From Planctomycetota bacterium (GTDB taxonomy: Bacteria > Planctomycetota > Planctomycetia > Pirellulales > PNKZ01), in the NCBI GenBank assembly GCA_018242585.1, contig JAFEBQ010000044.1, positions 1 to 44,917 on the forward strand: a DNA stretch of 44,917 nucleotides. The letters are read 5' to 3'. The position numbers and the translations under genes were made by a program. This document shows, in pieces, positions 8,864-17,978 of the stretch (position 1 is its first letter; each line of letters begins with the position of its first letter). The notes under the pieces were generated by a model. It saw only the letters and a list, made by a program, of their open reading frames with translations. It was not told the origin of the DNA and did no database searches.

Positions 8864-10102
8864 CTAGAATTGTCCGGTCGCGCCGATCACGGGACCGTAC
8901 AACAAGCTACTGCCGTTCATATCGAGGCCGGTGCCGCCACGATTGGTGGGCACGGTAATATTGTAATCCGCCTGATTGATCGCCGCCGCGATGCCGTCCA
9001 AGTACAACAAGCGGAACCCGATCCTGAATTGCAACCAGCCGGAGTAACGATAGTTGACGATGACGCCGGCTTCGGAGACCGACGCCCCCTTGCTGCCGTT
9101 CGTCTGGGTGTTGCGGAAAGTGCCGCCGGTACTGCCGACAATGGTCTGGTGTTGCGTGGCGTTGTTGTTGTAGGCGCCGATCTTGGCGTAGGTCTCGATG
9201 TTCCATAGATCGAAGCTCGTGTTCAACTTGGCGCCGATCTGGCCGCCCAGCAGGATGTTCTGGGTGTTGGCCTGGTAATCGAGATACGTCGACCCCGCGG
9301 TGTTGGAGAACTGCTGCTCCAGCCCTTCGTTGTAGAGCAAGTACCGGGCGCCACCCATCACTTCGAGCACGCCGAGCTTCGACGACGAGTAATCGCGGAA
9401 GTAGTTGACCTCGGCATCCTGCAATTGGGTTCCCAGCAGCACGTTGGCATTGGTGTACGAGCTAAAACCTGCAATCAGGGTGCTGAAGCCGCCGGTCGGA
9501 AAGGGCTGCCCAGGTATGTTCAAGGACGCGGTCATGGCCTGATTATCGTAGTAACCCAGATAGGTTGCTTCGATCCGCGAGCCATCTTGAAGCTCATAGC
9601 CCACGCCCAGCTTGGGCGCGATGCTAGTCGGGTAATTGAAGTCGAGCGAACTAATGCCAGGGTTGCCCTGAATGTGCCAGCCGTTGGCGCGCGTGAAGAA
9701 CACTCCTTCGCCAATGATGAAGATCGGCTGCCGCTGGCGAATCACATTGAACCAGCCCCCCAGGCCGTCTCCGCCCGGCGCACAGCCGCACGCGGCGGCG
9801 CAAGCGTCGCACGGGCAACCGGGGACCACGTCACCGCCGTAGCTGTCGTCGATCATCTCGCCGCCGGTTTGCATCACCGGGCCCTGGGCCATCGGCGCGT
9901 AGGCGGAGGCTTGTTGACCAGGGTAATTCATCGGGCCATAGCCGCCTCCACCGCCCGGATAGGCCATGGGTGGCGTTTCGACATAGGCCAGACCATCGGC
10001 GCCCATGTATTGACGTTGCGACCAGGCCGCGCTGGCCGGCAACAACAAGGCGCAGACCAAAATGCCCGCCGCCCACGAACGTGGCTCAATGCCAGATTTC
10101 AT
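8864..10102 (-). CDS. Outer-membrane beta-barrel protein, BBP7-like
   Basis: The start at 10102 gives 412 residues, has GGGGGG just upstream and begins a good signal peptide (MKSGIEPRSWAAG then ILVCALLLPASAAWS). A low-complexity Gly/Pro/Tyr-rich segment follows, then the Cys-rich stretch VVPGCPCDACAAACGCAPGG at about residues 91-110. From about residue 120 there are alternating hydrophobic/polar strands with many aromatic residues, such as GEGVFFTRANGW, GVGYELQDGSRIEATYLGYYD and LQFRIGFRLLYLDG. The protein ends in Phe (GATGQF), a usual last residue of outer-membrane barrels. This fits the planctomycete BBP7 (putative beta-barrel porin 7) group. Transport specificity is unknown. The Cys-rich region could form disulfides at the cell surface. 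Confidence 0.75.
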   Translation of the reverse strand: MKSGIEPRSWAAGILVCALLLPASAAWSQRQYMGADGLAYVETPPMAYPGGGGGYGPMNYPGQQASAYAPMAQGPVMQTGGEMIDDSYGGDVVPGCPCDACAAACGCAPGGDGLGGWFNVIRQRQPIFIIGEGVFFTRANGWHIQGNPGISSLDFNYPTSIAPKLGVGYELQDGSRIEATYLGYYDNQAMTASLNIPGQPFPTGGFSTLIAGFSSYTNANVLLGTQLQDAEVNYFRDYSSSKLGVLEVMGGARYLLYNEGLEQQFSNTAGSTYLDYQANTQNILLGGQIGAKLNTSFDLWNIETYAKIGAYNNNATQHQTIVGSTGGTFRNTQTNGSKGASVSEAGVIVNYRYSGWLQFRIGFRLLYLDGIAAAINQADYNITVPTNRGGTGLDMNGSSLLYGPVIGATGQF

Positions 10103-10450
10103 GATTCCCCCCTGCGTCGATGAGCGCGAACGGGCGACGCTCGCCCCTCGGCTCGGCAACCGCTCGGCCGGTTAAACCCTATGGCCGATACGGTCGCTAT
10201 AAGCCCTACCTTGGGTCTATTCGGAATGGCTGAACCCAAGGCTTGAGCCTTCTTGGCCCAGCCGGCCCCAAAAAAGTCGCTAACCGCTACAACCGGAACT
10301 ACTGGCGGAGGCGAACCAGGCGGAAACTGGCCGCGTAGTTAGCGCTGGCGCTCGCCAGAACCGGTTATCAATCCCAGCTAGCCTGATGTTGATAGCTTGC
10401 CAGGCGGGGCCGGTTTCGCCATAACGTGAGCGCTTGGTTTCCGCGCCGCC
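10103..10450. other. Divergent intergenic region, beta-barrel gene / DUF2339 gene
   Basis: No gene is visible here. It contains a perfect 8-bp inverted repeat CCTTGGGT/ACCCAAGG (10209-10216 and 10234-10241), spaced by 17 bases, on the side of the beta-barrel gene. On the other side is a promoter-like pair at 10397-10425 facing DUF2339. Other parts show nothing I can name. Confidence 0.5.
10397..10425 (+). promoter_or_regulatory. Candidate promoter for the DUF2339-DUF3999 operon
   Basis: TTGCCA (10397-10402) and CATAAC (10420-10425) are 17 bases apart. The predicted start is about 20 bp before the ATG at 10451. Confidence 0.35.
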
Positions 10451-12418
10451 ATGGGCGATCGAAAGTGGCAACCAGTCGGCAATGCACTTGGGGCGACGAT
10501 ATTGGGATATGAATTCCTAGGCATGCTGGCAGCTTTGCTGGTTCTGGCGCTGATCGCCTCGGGGCCAATCGCGCTCATCGTTTTGATGTCGCGCAGCCGG
10601 CGGCAGGCCAGCCTGGAACGTCGTTTCGCCCAACTCGAAGCGCGCCTGGCCCGGTGGGAACAAGGCGCGCCGCCAATTCATTTGCCGGCTACGCCCTCCG
10701 CACTGGCTGAAACGCTTCCCGAGACGCCGATTCTTCAGCCATCGCCAGCGCCGGCCGCCGAAGAGCCGGTGATGGCCGAAATCTTGCCGGCCGCCACGCC
10801 CGCCTGGCAGCCCAGCTATGCGTCCCCCGCGGCTAGCGCGTCGTCCGATGGCACCAGCCTCGAAATGTTCATCGGCCGCCGCGCCCTCGGTTGGGTGGCG
10901 GTGATCGTGTTGCTGTTCGCCACCGGGTTCTTCTTGCGCTACGCCTTCGAGAACCAGTGGATTGGCCCGATGGGGCGCGTGTCGTTGGGAATGGCGGCCG
11001 GCGTCGCCCTGGTCGCGTATGGCTATCAACAGTTCCGCCGTGGCTGGGTGATCTTCTCGCGAATGATGACGGCGGGCGGTTTGGTGCTACTCTACCTTTC
11101 GACGTTCAGCGCGTTCGGCTTTTATCATCTGCTGCCGCAGCGTGACGCCGGCATCTTTTTGTTCCTCGTCGTGGCCGAGGGGGCGCTGTTGGCGCTGGCG
11201 TATGACGCTTGGCCGATTGCGCTGATGGCGGTGTGCGGCGGGTTGCTGACGCCGATGCTGATGCACACCGACCAGGATCAATACCAGTCGCTGTTCACCT
11301 ATTTGCTGGTGTTGAACGTGGGTACGGTGGCGCTGCTGTTGCGGCGGCGCTGGCCCGCGGTGGGGACCGTGTCGCTGCTGGGAACCCAGGTGTTGTTCTG
11401 GGCCTGGTACGGTGACAGCTACCATCCCGAGAAGCTGGCCTGGGCGCTCGGCTTCCAGTTCGCCCTGTACATGCTTTATTTGGCACATCAGGTGCTGGTC
11501 AGCTTCGTGCGCCGACAAGCCGCCGATTGGGAAGAGACAGCCCGAGTGGTGGTAAACGCCGGGCTCTGGTTCTGGGGGGCGTTCGTGCTGCTGGAGCCCA
11601 AGTATCACGGGTGGATGGGAACACTGGCCGTCGCGATGGCGCTAGTCTACACCTTGGCCGCTCGGGCCGAGTTCTCACTGAGGGCGCCTGGCCGGCTGCT
11701 GCTCGCCACCATCTCGCTCGGCTTTGCGTTCATTGCCGTAGCCGTGGGGCTGGAAGCGAACACGCGCTGGATCGCCTGTGGCTGGGCCGTCGAAGCCGCC
11801 CTGCTCTGGTGGTTCGGCTTGCGTATCGAACGAGTGTCGCTGCGTTTGATGGGCATCGGCCTGGCATGTCTGTCGTTGCTGCGTGTCTTTGCCACGTTGG
11901 ACGACACCGCGGTCCATACCGTGCGACTGCTCGTGCTTAATCACAACACTTTGCCGGCATTGGCAACGGTGGCCTGTTTGATTGTTGCCATCGCCGCGGG
12001 GGGCGCGCGATTGAACCGCTTGCTCCGCGAAGAGCAAGTCATTATGGGGCTCGGCTTTGTCGGTTGCTTGTTGATGGTGATGGGGATCGAAACGGCCGAC
12101 CTGGTCCGTTATTTCGACGAGCAGCATGCCGATTCGCTGTTGGCCAGTATGTCGGTTTCGACCTGGTGGGCGGTCTATGCGACGGCACTATTGGTGATTG
12201 GCTTCCTGGTGCGGCGGCCGGTGCTGCGTTGGACGGCGCTGGGCGTCTATACCCTGACGTTGGGCAAGGTCTTTCTGCTCGATATGGCCGGCCTCGATCA
12301 GATCTATCGGATCGTGGCCTTCTTTGTGTTGGCAATTCTGCTCGGGGCTGCGGCTTGGGCGTATCAGCGCTTTCAGCCTGATCATGCGGCGGCCTCGAAG
12401 TTGGCGAAGGAGACGTAA
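10451..12418 (+). CDS. DUF2339 polytopic membrane protein
   Basis: The 655-residue protein has an N-terminal membrane helix, a charged coiled segment (SLERRFAQLEARLARWEQG), a Pro/Ala-rich linker, and then a long run of about 18-20 transmembrane helices. The signature opening of the DUF2339 region is FIGRRALGWVAVIVLLFATGFFLRYAFENQWIGP, split over about residues 140-175, followed by GRVSLGMAAGVALVAYG. No catalytic motif is evident and the family function is unknown; a role in envelope or lipid handling has only been guessed. The ATG at 10523 (MLAALLVLAL) is a plausible shorter start, as neither start has a clear Shine-Dalgarno site. The stop is one base from the ATG of the DUF3999 gene, and the two families commonly pair. 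Confidence 0.85.
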   Translation: MGDRKWQPVGNALGATILGYEFLGMLAALLVLALIASGPIALIVLMSRSRRQASLERRFAQLEARLARWEQGAPPIHLPATPSALAETLPETPILQPSPAPAAEEPVMAEILPAATPAWQPSYASPAASASSDGTSLEMFIGRRALGWVAVIVLLFATGFFLRYAFENQWIGPMGRVSLGMAAGVALVAYGYQQFRRGWVIFSRMMTAGGLVLLYLSTFSAFGFYHLLPQRDAGIFLFLVVAEGALLALAYDAWPIALMAVCGGLLTPMLMHTDQDQYQSLFTYLLVLNVGTVALLLRRRWPAVGTVSLLGTQVLFWAWYGDSYHPEKLAWALGFQFALYMLYLAHQVLVSFVRRQAADWEETARVVVNAGLWFWGAFVLLEPKYHGWMGTLAVAMALVYTLAARAEFSLRAPGRLLLATISLGFAFIAVAVGLEANTRWIACGWAVEAALLWWFGLRIERVSLRLMGIGLACLSLLRVFATLDDTAVHTVRLLVLNHNTLPALATVACLIVAIAAGGARLNRLLREEQVIMGLGFVGCLLMVMGIETADLVRYFDEQHADSLLASMSVSTWWAVYATALLVIGFLVRRPVLRWTALGVYTLTLGKVFLLDMAGLDQIYRIVAFFVLAILLGAAAWAYQRFQPDHAAASKLAKET

Positions 12419-12419
12419 C

Positions 12420-13853
12420 ATGCAACGCCGCCCGTGCGGAACAGTTGCTTGCGGTTTGATGACACTGGCCCTGGCGTGCTTTGTGCCCTTGGCCGCGCGG
12501 GCCGACGCGCCCCAGCCCGAGTTGTGGCGCTGGCAGTATTGGCAGGAAATCAAACTGCCGGAAGACGCCGAGGGCAAATACCGGGATGTGCTGCTCCCGG
12601 TCGACGTGTTTGGCAAGGCGCGGATCGATCTGGGGGACTTGCGGTTGTACGACGCCGCCGGGGTGGAAGTACCGTACGCCTTGCGCGTCCTGGCTCAGGT
12701 GGATCGTGACGACAAGATTACTCCGCGCCAGTTCAACCAGGTCGCCGGTCCCGACAACTCGCGCGAGATCAGCCTGGACCTGGAAGGGGACACCGAGCGG
12801 CACAATCAGGTGCAAATCGAAACCGTCGGTGCCGAGTTCCGCCGCCGCGTCGAGCTCGAAGGAAGCGACGACGGCACCCAATGGCGCAAATTGGGGGCCG
12901 GTTACCTGGTCCGCTTTACTCGCGACAACGACAAGCTGAACGGCGATCGGATCACCTACCCGCCGAGTCGGTTCCGGTACATCAGGCTCCGCGTGTTCCG
13001 CGACCCCGAGACCGACAAGAACAAGGACATCACGATCACCACGGTTTCGGTCCATCGCAAGGTGGCGGTGCCGGGCGAATTGGTGACCTGGGAAGCGAAG
13101 CTCGGCCCGCGGATGCCCGTGAATAGTAACGGCACCCCAGCCTCGGCGTGGGACATTACCCTGGGGGGCGATCTGGTGCCGTGCGAAAAGATACTGGTCG
13201 ACGTGGCGGAAGAAGCGTTCGTCCGCGATTACACGCTGCAAGCCAAGGGACGCCCCGACGCGGTTCGCCCGTCAGGTGGCTCACCCGAGTGGGAAGAGTC
13301 ATACAGTCCGCCGCGGAATGCCAGGCTCGGCGCAACGTATCAAACCGAAGCGGCCAGCTACTTTCGCTACCCAGTCAGCGGCAAGTGGCAGCGACGTCCT
13401 GGCAACGAGCGCAAGGCGATGGAAGCGAAGTTCGGCGAGGAAGTCCGAGCCAGTCAGGTGCGAATCACGGTCGTCGACAACGCTAACGCGCCGCTAACGC
13501 TGAGCAATGTCCGCGTCCAGGCACCGGCGCGCGAGCTGGTCTTTGCTCACACCGAAGGATTGAAATTGCCGCTCAGGCTGTACTATGGCAATCCACTGGC
13601 GAACAGCCCGGAATATGACTTTGGCCGGAACCTGCCCGAGGTCTTGTCGCCGACGCCAAAGCGATTGGAACTTGGTGCGCCGACGCCGAATGCCGAATTC
13701 CGTGGCAGCAAACCGTTGACCGAGCGCTGGCCCTGGCTGGTCTACTCGGTGCTGGGCGCGGCCTGTGGGGCACTGGGATTGGTGCTCTTGAACCTGAGCC
13801 GAGCGACGATCGCCGCGCATGATCGAAATGAACCAAGCGCCCCTGCGGCGTAA
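12420..13853 (+). CDS. DUF3999 exported protein, partner of DUF2339
   Basis: The 477-residue protein has a signal peptide (LMTLALACFVPLAARA) and a large extracytoplasmic part that is probably beta-sandwich. It ends in a single C-terminal transmembrane helix (WPWLVYSVLGAACGALGLVLL). The segment YWQEIKLPEDAEGKYRDVLL then LGDLRLYDAAGVEVPYAL is the typical DUF3999 opening. A later FRYIRLRVF resembles carbohydrate-binding F5/8-type strands. The start at 12420 lies one base after the DUF2339 stop with AAGGAGA inside the upstream gene, so translation is coupled. It probably forms an envelope complex with DUF2339. The substrate is unknown. Confidence 0.82.
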   Translation: MQRRPCGTVACGLMTLALACFVPLAARADAPQPELWRWQYWQEIKLPEDAEGKYRDVLLPVDVFGKARIDLGDLRLYDAAGVEVPYALRVLAQVDRDDKITPRQFNQVAGPDNSREISLDLEGDTERHNQVQIETVGAEFRRRVELEGSDDGTQWRKLGAGYLVRFTRDNDKLNGDRITYPPSRFRYIRLRVFRDPETDKNKDITITTVSVHRKVAVPGELVTWEAKLGPRMPVNSNGTPASAWDITLGGDLVPCEKILVDVAEEAFVRDYTLQAKGRPDAVRPSGGSPEWEESYSPPRNARLGATYQTEAASYFRYPVSGKWQRRPGNERKAMEAKFGEEVRASQVRITVVDNANAPLTLSNVRVQAPARELVFAHTEGLKLPLRLYYGNPLANSPEYDFGRNLPEVLSPTPKRLELGAPTPNAEFRGSKPLTERWPWLVYSVLGAACGALGLVLLNLSRATIAAHDRNEPSAPAA

Positions 13854-13926
13854 TACTTTCGCGCCAAATCGCTATCACTCGCCACCCGGTTGGGGATTGG
13901 GCACAATTCTGGCTTCGTCGTGGTCG

Positions 13927-16044
13927 TCAACGGAATTCAAGGTGATCGATTTCCACGCCCGGCAGTCGGGTCCGCAGTCGTTGTACCCCTTCGCGCGTCA
14001 CGCGAGCGGCGCTGAGGTGCAAGTACTCCAGCGCCGGCAGGTCGCGCAGCTTTTCGAGCCCCTCGTCCGTGACGCCGGTCGCCCCCAGGTAAATGAATCG
14101 CAACCGCCGATGGCCGGAGAGTCGATCGATAATGCCGTCGTCGACCCGGGTGCCGAACAGATTGACGTACACCAGATTGGGCGACGACGCGAGCAGCTTC
14201 AAGCCGTCGTTGGTCACCAGCGTTTGCGAAAGATTCAACACCCGCAGATTGGGCAGGTCTGACAACTCGCCGACGCCCGCGTCGGATGCATCGGTTTGCG
14301 ACAGGTCGATCCCCAACGGCGACATCGCGCGCAACGGCTCGGTCAAGGCCGCCAGATGCGGATCGACGTTCCTCGCCTTCTCGGGGAAGCGGACGTTCCA
14401 GTAGTTCTTGGCTACCAGTTTGTCGCGCAGCGAGAAGCCGGTCATCCAGACCGCCTCGGCCCCCTGGGCCCGCACCAGAGTGCCGGCGTCGCGGCGGGCG
14501 GTGTCGCCGGTGAAGGCGCGAGCCAGGCTGGCGACGGCCACCACGCCGATCAGGCCAAATACAGCCCACTGCGCCGCGGTGAACCGCAGCAGCTCGCGCC
14601 AATTGACGTTCGGCCCCTGGGGACGTTCGTGCGAGTACTCCACGCCGAGCGCCGCGGCCAGATACCGCCCCACGGGGCGAATCAGTTCCCGAGCCGACAG
14701 CGAATCGTTGCTCACCTCGCTGGCCAACAGAAGCGCATTCCGCTCGGGCAGAATCAATTCCAGCCGGCCCTGGTACGTGGCGGCCTCGTCCTTGGAACGA
14801 TTCTCCTGGGCAAACTCACAAATGCCTTGAATGGCGTCGAACGGGCGGTCGACGACCGATTCTTCCTGGCGCAGATAAACCCGTTCGCGCCGCCAGTCGA
14901 ACGTCACCTCACGCTCGCGCCATTGGTTGTAGGCCATGAACAGGCACAAGCACGCCCCGGTCGTCCCAGCCAGCGTAGCCACCAGCCAGCGATGGACCAC
15001 ATCTTCATGCAGGAAAATGTGCAGCCAGCCTTCAATAAACCAGATTCCCAGCAGAGCGCCGGCAATTGCGCCGAACACGGCCACACAGCCGAGCGCTCCC
15101 TTCGGCGCGTGAGGTTGGAGGAATCTCACCCGTTCGCCCGGTCGCCATTCGGCCAGTTGCGTCGTCGTGAGTTGCTCTTGAATCTTCTTGAGATTGATTG
15201 GCGGCAGCGACTCGGGCGACGCGATCGGTTTGCGCCGCGCGCGAAATGACGGCGCCGGCGGGTCAGCGCGGTCAGGAATCGGCGGCATTTCCGGCGTCGA
15301 CGCTTCGGCCTTGTCGTCTTCGTCGTCGGATTCGCTGGTGCCAGTGTCGCTTGTGTCGGCGTAATACTCCTGACGCTTCGACCAAGGAAGCAGCACCTCA
15401 TAGCCCAGCAGTTGCGCCGATTTTTCCCGCTCGGCGTAGTTCGTCGCCCCCAGTATTCGGGCCAGTGCCCAGAATTGATGACTCGCCACGGCTCGGGTGT
15501 CAACGCCGTCGAGCGTGGTGTTCATTTCTAGCCGCACCGACTTGCCGCGTTCGTCGCGGTAAACCTGTACGAACGTGATCGGCGCCAGTCCGCGCCCTTC
15601 GGGGCCCAAGCGAAACCAAAACTGCTCGATCTGCTCGAACGGCACTGTGACGGTCTCGTTGCTCCACCACAGCCAGCCGCGCCGCCGGCCGGTGAAGACA
15701 CGTTCTTGCGCATCCCAGCTCAACTCGGACCAATAGGCGACCAGTTGGGCAAATCCGCTCGCGCCGGTCCAGGCCATGATCAGCGCGCCGACCAGAATGA
15801 CGTCCAGGATCACGTCATCGCCGCTGGGCGGAAACGGCTTGTCGCCAGTCAACTGGGCAACGAGCGCGTGGCGAAACGGCGCTTCGAAGAATGACGCCAC
15901 CAGCACCACGACCAGTGGCCCACAATGGCGCAGCCACGCCCACGGCGGATTGCCGTTACGCACCAGGCGCAGCCGCGCGCCAGGCAGATCGTCGGCCACG
16001 CGCAATTCGCCGGGCGGCAAGGCGGAATCAGGGCTGTCGGTCAC
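13927..16044 (-). CDS. Membrane protein with C-terminal leucine-rich repeats
   Basis: With the GTG start at 16044 the protein has 705 residues and begins 26 bp after the symporter stop. An open extension to 16236 would overlap the symporter by 166 bp and is unlikely. The N-terminal half has hydrophobic segments (WLRHCGPLVVVLVASFF; VILDVILVGALIMAW), then a soluble part with repeated WxxR-type strands, an acidic linker with runs of Glu/Asp, and two more hydrophobic hairpins (GCVAVFGAIAGALLGIWFI). A further membrane helix (QWAVFGLIGVVAVASLARAF) leads into about five leucine-rich repeats, for example LPNLRVLNLSQTLVTNDGL and LRFIYLGATGVTDEGL. The repeats would lie on one side of the membrane as a binding surface. 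The ligand is unknown. It may be co-transcribed with the symporter genes. Confidence 0.75.
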   Translation of the reverse strand: MTDSPDSALPPGELRVADDLPGARLRLVRNGNPPWAWLRHCGPLVVVLVASFFEAPFRHALVAQLTGDKPFPPSGDDVILDVILVGALIMAWTGASGFAQLVAYWSELSWDAQERVFTGRRRGWLWWSNETVTVPFEQIEQFWFRLGPEGRGLAPITFVQVYRDERGKSVRLEMNTTLDGVDTRAVASHQFWALARILGATNYAEREKSAQLLGYEVLLPWSKRQEYYADTSDTGTSESDDEDDKAEASTPEMPPIPDRADPPAPSFRARRKPIASPESLPPINLKKIQEQLTTTQLAEWRPGERVRFLQPHAPKGALGCVAVFGAIAGALLGIWFIEGWLHIFLHEDVVHRWLVATLAGTTGACLCLFMAYNQWREREVTFDWRRERVYLRQEESVVDRPFDAIQGICEFAQENRSKDEAATYQGRLELILPERNALLLASEVSNDSLSARELIRPVGRYLAAALGVEYSHERPQGPNVNWRELLRFTAAQWAVFGLIGVVAVASLARAFTGDTARRDAGTLVRAQGAEAVWMTGFSLRDKLVAKNYWNVRFPEKARNVDPHLAALTEPLRAMSPLGIDLSQTDASDAGVGELSDLPNLRVLNLSQTLVTNDGLKLLASSPNLVYVNLFGTRVDDGIIDRLSGHRRLRFIYLGATGVTDEGLEKLRDLPALEYLHLSAARVTREGVQRLRTRLPGVEIDHLEFR

Positions 16045-16070
16045 CGACGACAAATGTCGCGCTCCCGAGT

Positions 16071-17978
16071 TTACTGCGCCGCCAGTTCGCGCTTGCGCGT
16101 CAGCAGCGAGACGACAATCACGGTCAGGAACCCGAGCGGAATCGTGACGATGCCCGGCTGGCTGAACGGCATCGGCGCGGCGTCGGGGGACAGGCCATAG
16201 ACGTCCTTGTAAGTGTCGGCGCTCAAGAGAATCCACCCCAGCGAAGTCGTCATGCCGACCAGGATGCCGGCGATGATTCCCTGGCGCGTCGTGCCTCGCC
16301 AGAACAGCAGCATGGCCAGCGACGGCATGTTCGCGCCGGCCGCCACGCTAAACGCCCAGCCGACCAGGAACGTGACGTTCATTTTCTCGAACAGAATGCC
16401 CAGCACGATCGCGATCAGGCCGACGACCACCGAGCCAATGCGGCCGACGCGGACCTTTTCGTGATCGGTCATCTGTACGCGGAAAAACCCGGTGAGCAAA
16501 TCATGGACCACCGCCCCGGCGGCGGCGACGATCAAGCCGGCCACCGTCCCCAGCACCGTCGTAAAGGCGATGGCCGAGATGACCGCGAATAGGAGCTCGC
16601 CGAATGACTTGGCCAACAGCGGCGCGGCCATGTTTGAATTGGTCACGTCGATCGCCCCGCTGGTCATGGCCCCCAGGCCGATAAACAACGTCAGCACGTA
16701 AAAGAACCCGATGCTGGCGATTCCGACCACCGTGCTTTTACGGGCGGCGGCTTGATCTTTCACCGTGTAATAACGAATGAGGATGTGGGGCAACGAGGCC
16801 GTGCCACAGAATAGAGCCAGCATTAGCGACAAGAAGTTCAGCTTGTACGAGAACCCTTCCTTGCGAAGGCCGGCGAACGTGGGGCTGTTGCCGGGCACGA
16901 GGACGTCGGCCCCTGACGTCGGCGTCGCATGGTAAACCGTCGTGACCGAGCCATCATCTTCATTGACCTTGGCCTTGTCTTCGGACCAGAGGAGGATCGT
17001 GCTCTTTTCGAGCGTGCTGAAGAAAGGAATTGGCCCCAACGGACCCGTCGACGTCTTTCCGTCGGGCAGTTTTACCACGGTGCCGACGGGAAACAGGTCG
17101 CGTTCCCCTTCGTTGTGTCCCCAAGGCTTGCCATCGACAAGTTTTGTACCATCGTCGGTGACGGTGATCGTCTGGCATTCGATGTACGTCTTGACGCCGT
17201 CGATGGTCGCCGGCTTCCACACCATGACCTCGCCTGTGTTGGGATCGCGCGTGCGCACGTAAGGCCGGCCGACCCACGGCCCGCTGGCCGGGATGATATT
17301 CGCTTCGCTCAGAACTTCTGACATGAGCGGTCGAGAAACTGTGCTTGCATCGCCCGAGACGTTGAACCCGCGGTTCAGGATCATCAGTGTCAAGATCGTG
17401 CTGAACACGACCAGCAGCGAGCCTTTCAGGAACTGCACGTACGTCGTCGAAACCATGCCGGCCGTGACGACAATCAACACCACGACGGCCCCCACCAGAC
17501 AGACCCCCGTGGCGTGGTCGAACCCCAACAGCGGTTTGACCAGCGCCCCGGCGCCGACCATTTGCGGAATCAGATAGAACACGCTCACGACCAGCGTGCT
17601 GATGCCGGCGACGAGCTTGATGCCCGGCGATTGGAACTTGGCGTCGAGCGCGTCGGCAAAGGTGAACCGCCCCAGACGCTTGAGCGGCTCGGCCACCACG
17701 AACAAGGCGACGACCCAGCCGGCCAGGTAACCGATCGAGTACAAGAAGCCGTCGTAGCCATAAAAGGCGATCATCCCGCAAATGCCCAGGAACGATGCAG
17801 CCGAAAGATAGTCGCCGGCAAACGCCACGCCGTTGACGAACCAGTGGATTTGACCACCGGCGGCAAAATAGCTGCTGGCCGAGCGCGTGCGGCGGCCGAA
17901 GTAAAAGCTCAGCCCGAGCGTCAAGCCAACAAAGACCGCGAACACCAGCACCGCGGTCAGCGAAGCGTCGTACTTCAT
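16071..17978 (-). CDS. Sodium:solute symporter, acetate permease (ActP) type, with long extracytoplasmic insert
   Basis: This SSF-family carrier imports small carboxylates with sodium. It has 635 residues, longer than the roughly 550 of enterobacterial ActP. Typical SSF signatures are visible: YFAAGGQIHWFVNGVAFAGDYLSAASFLGI near residues 37-66, TYVQFLKGSLLVVFSTI, and LPHILIRYYTVKDQAAAR. Between the helix at about residues 187-202 and the one at about 358-372 there is an unusually long hydrophilic segment. It includes RPYVRTRDPNTGEVMVW, VDGKPWGHNEGERDLFP and PLGPIPFFSTLEKSTILLW. The start ATG overlaps the stop of the DUF485 gene as TAATG, so translation is coupled. The insert may confer a different substrate or partner. 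Acetate is the likely but unproven substrate. Confidence 0.88.
   Translation of the reverse strand: MKYDASLTAVLVFAVFVGLTLGLSFYFGRRTRSASSYFAAGGQIHWFVNGVAFAGDYLSAASFLGICGMIAFYGYDGFLYSIGYLAGWVVALFVVAEPLKRLGRFTFADALDAKFQSPGIKLVAGISTLVVSVFYLIPQMVGAGALVKPLLGFDHATGVCLVGAVVVLIVVTAGMVSTTYVQFLKGSLLVVFSTILTLMILNRGFNVSGDASTVSRPLMSEVLSEANIIPASGPWVGRPYVRTRDPNTGEVMVWKPATIDGVKTYIECQTITVTDDGTKLVDGKPWGHNEGERDLFPVGTVVKLPDGKTSTGPLGPIPFFSTLEKSTILLWSEDKAKVNEDDGSVTTVYHATPTSGADVLVPGNSPTFAGLRKEGFSYKLNFLSLMLALFCGTASLPHILIRYYTVKDQAAARKSTVVGIASIGFFYVLTLFIGLGAMTSGAIDVTNSNMAAPLLAKSFGELLFAVISAIAFTTVLGTVAGLIVAAAGAVVHDLLTGFFRVQMTDHEKVRVGRIGSVVVGLIAIVLGILFEKMNVTFLVGWAFSVAAGANMPSLAMLLFWRGTTRQGIIAGILVGMTTSLGWILLSADTYKDVYGLSPDAAPMPFSQPGIVTIPLGFLTVIVVSLLTRKRELAAQ

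Noticed and set aside
12042..13241. Open frame of 399 codons on the minus strand
   Set aside because: It is the complement of the DUF2339 and DUF3999 genes, which have domain matches and a coupled start.
16045..16236. Extended N-terminus of the LRR membrane protein
   Set aside because: It would overlap the symporter gene by 166 bp and reads as Arg/Asp-rich shadow sequence; the GTG at 16044 gives a sensible start.
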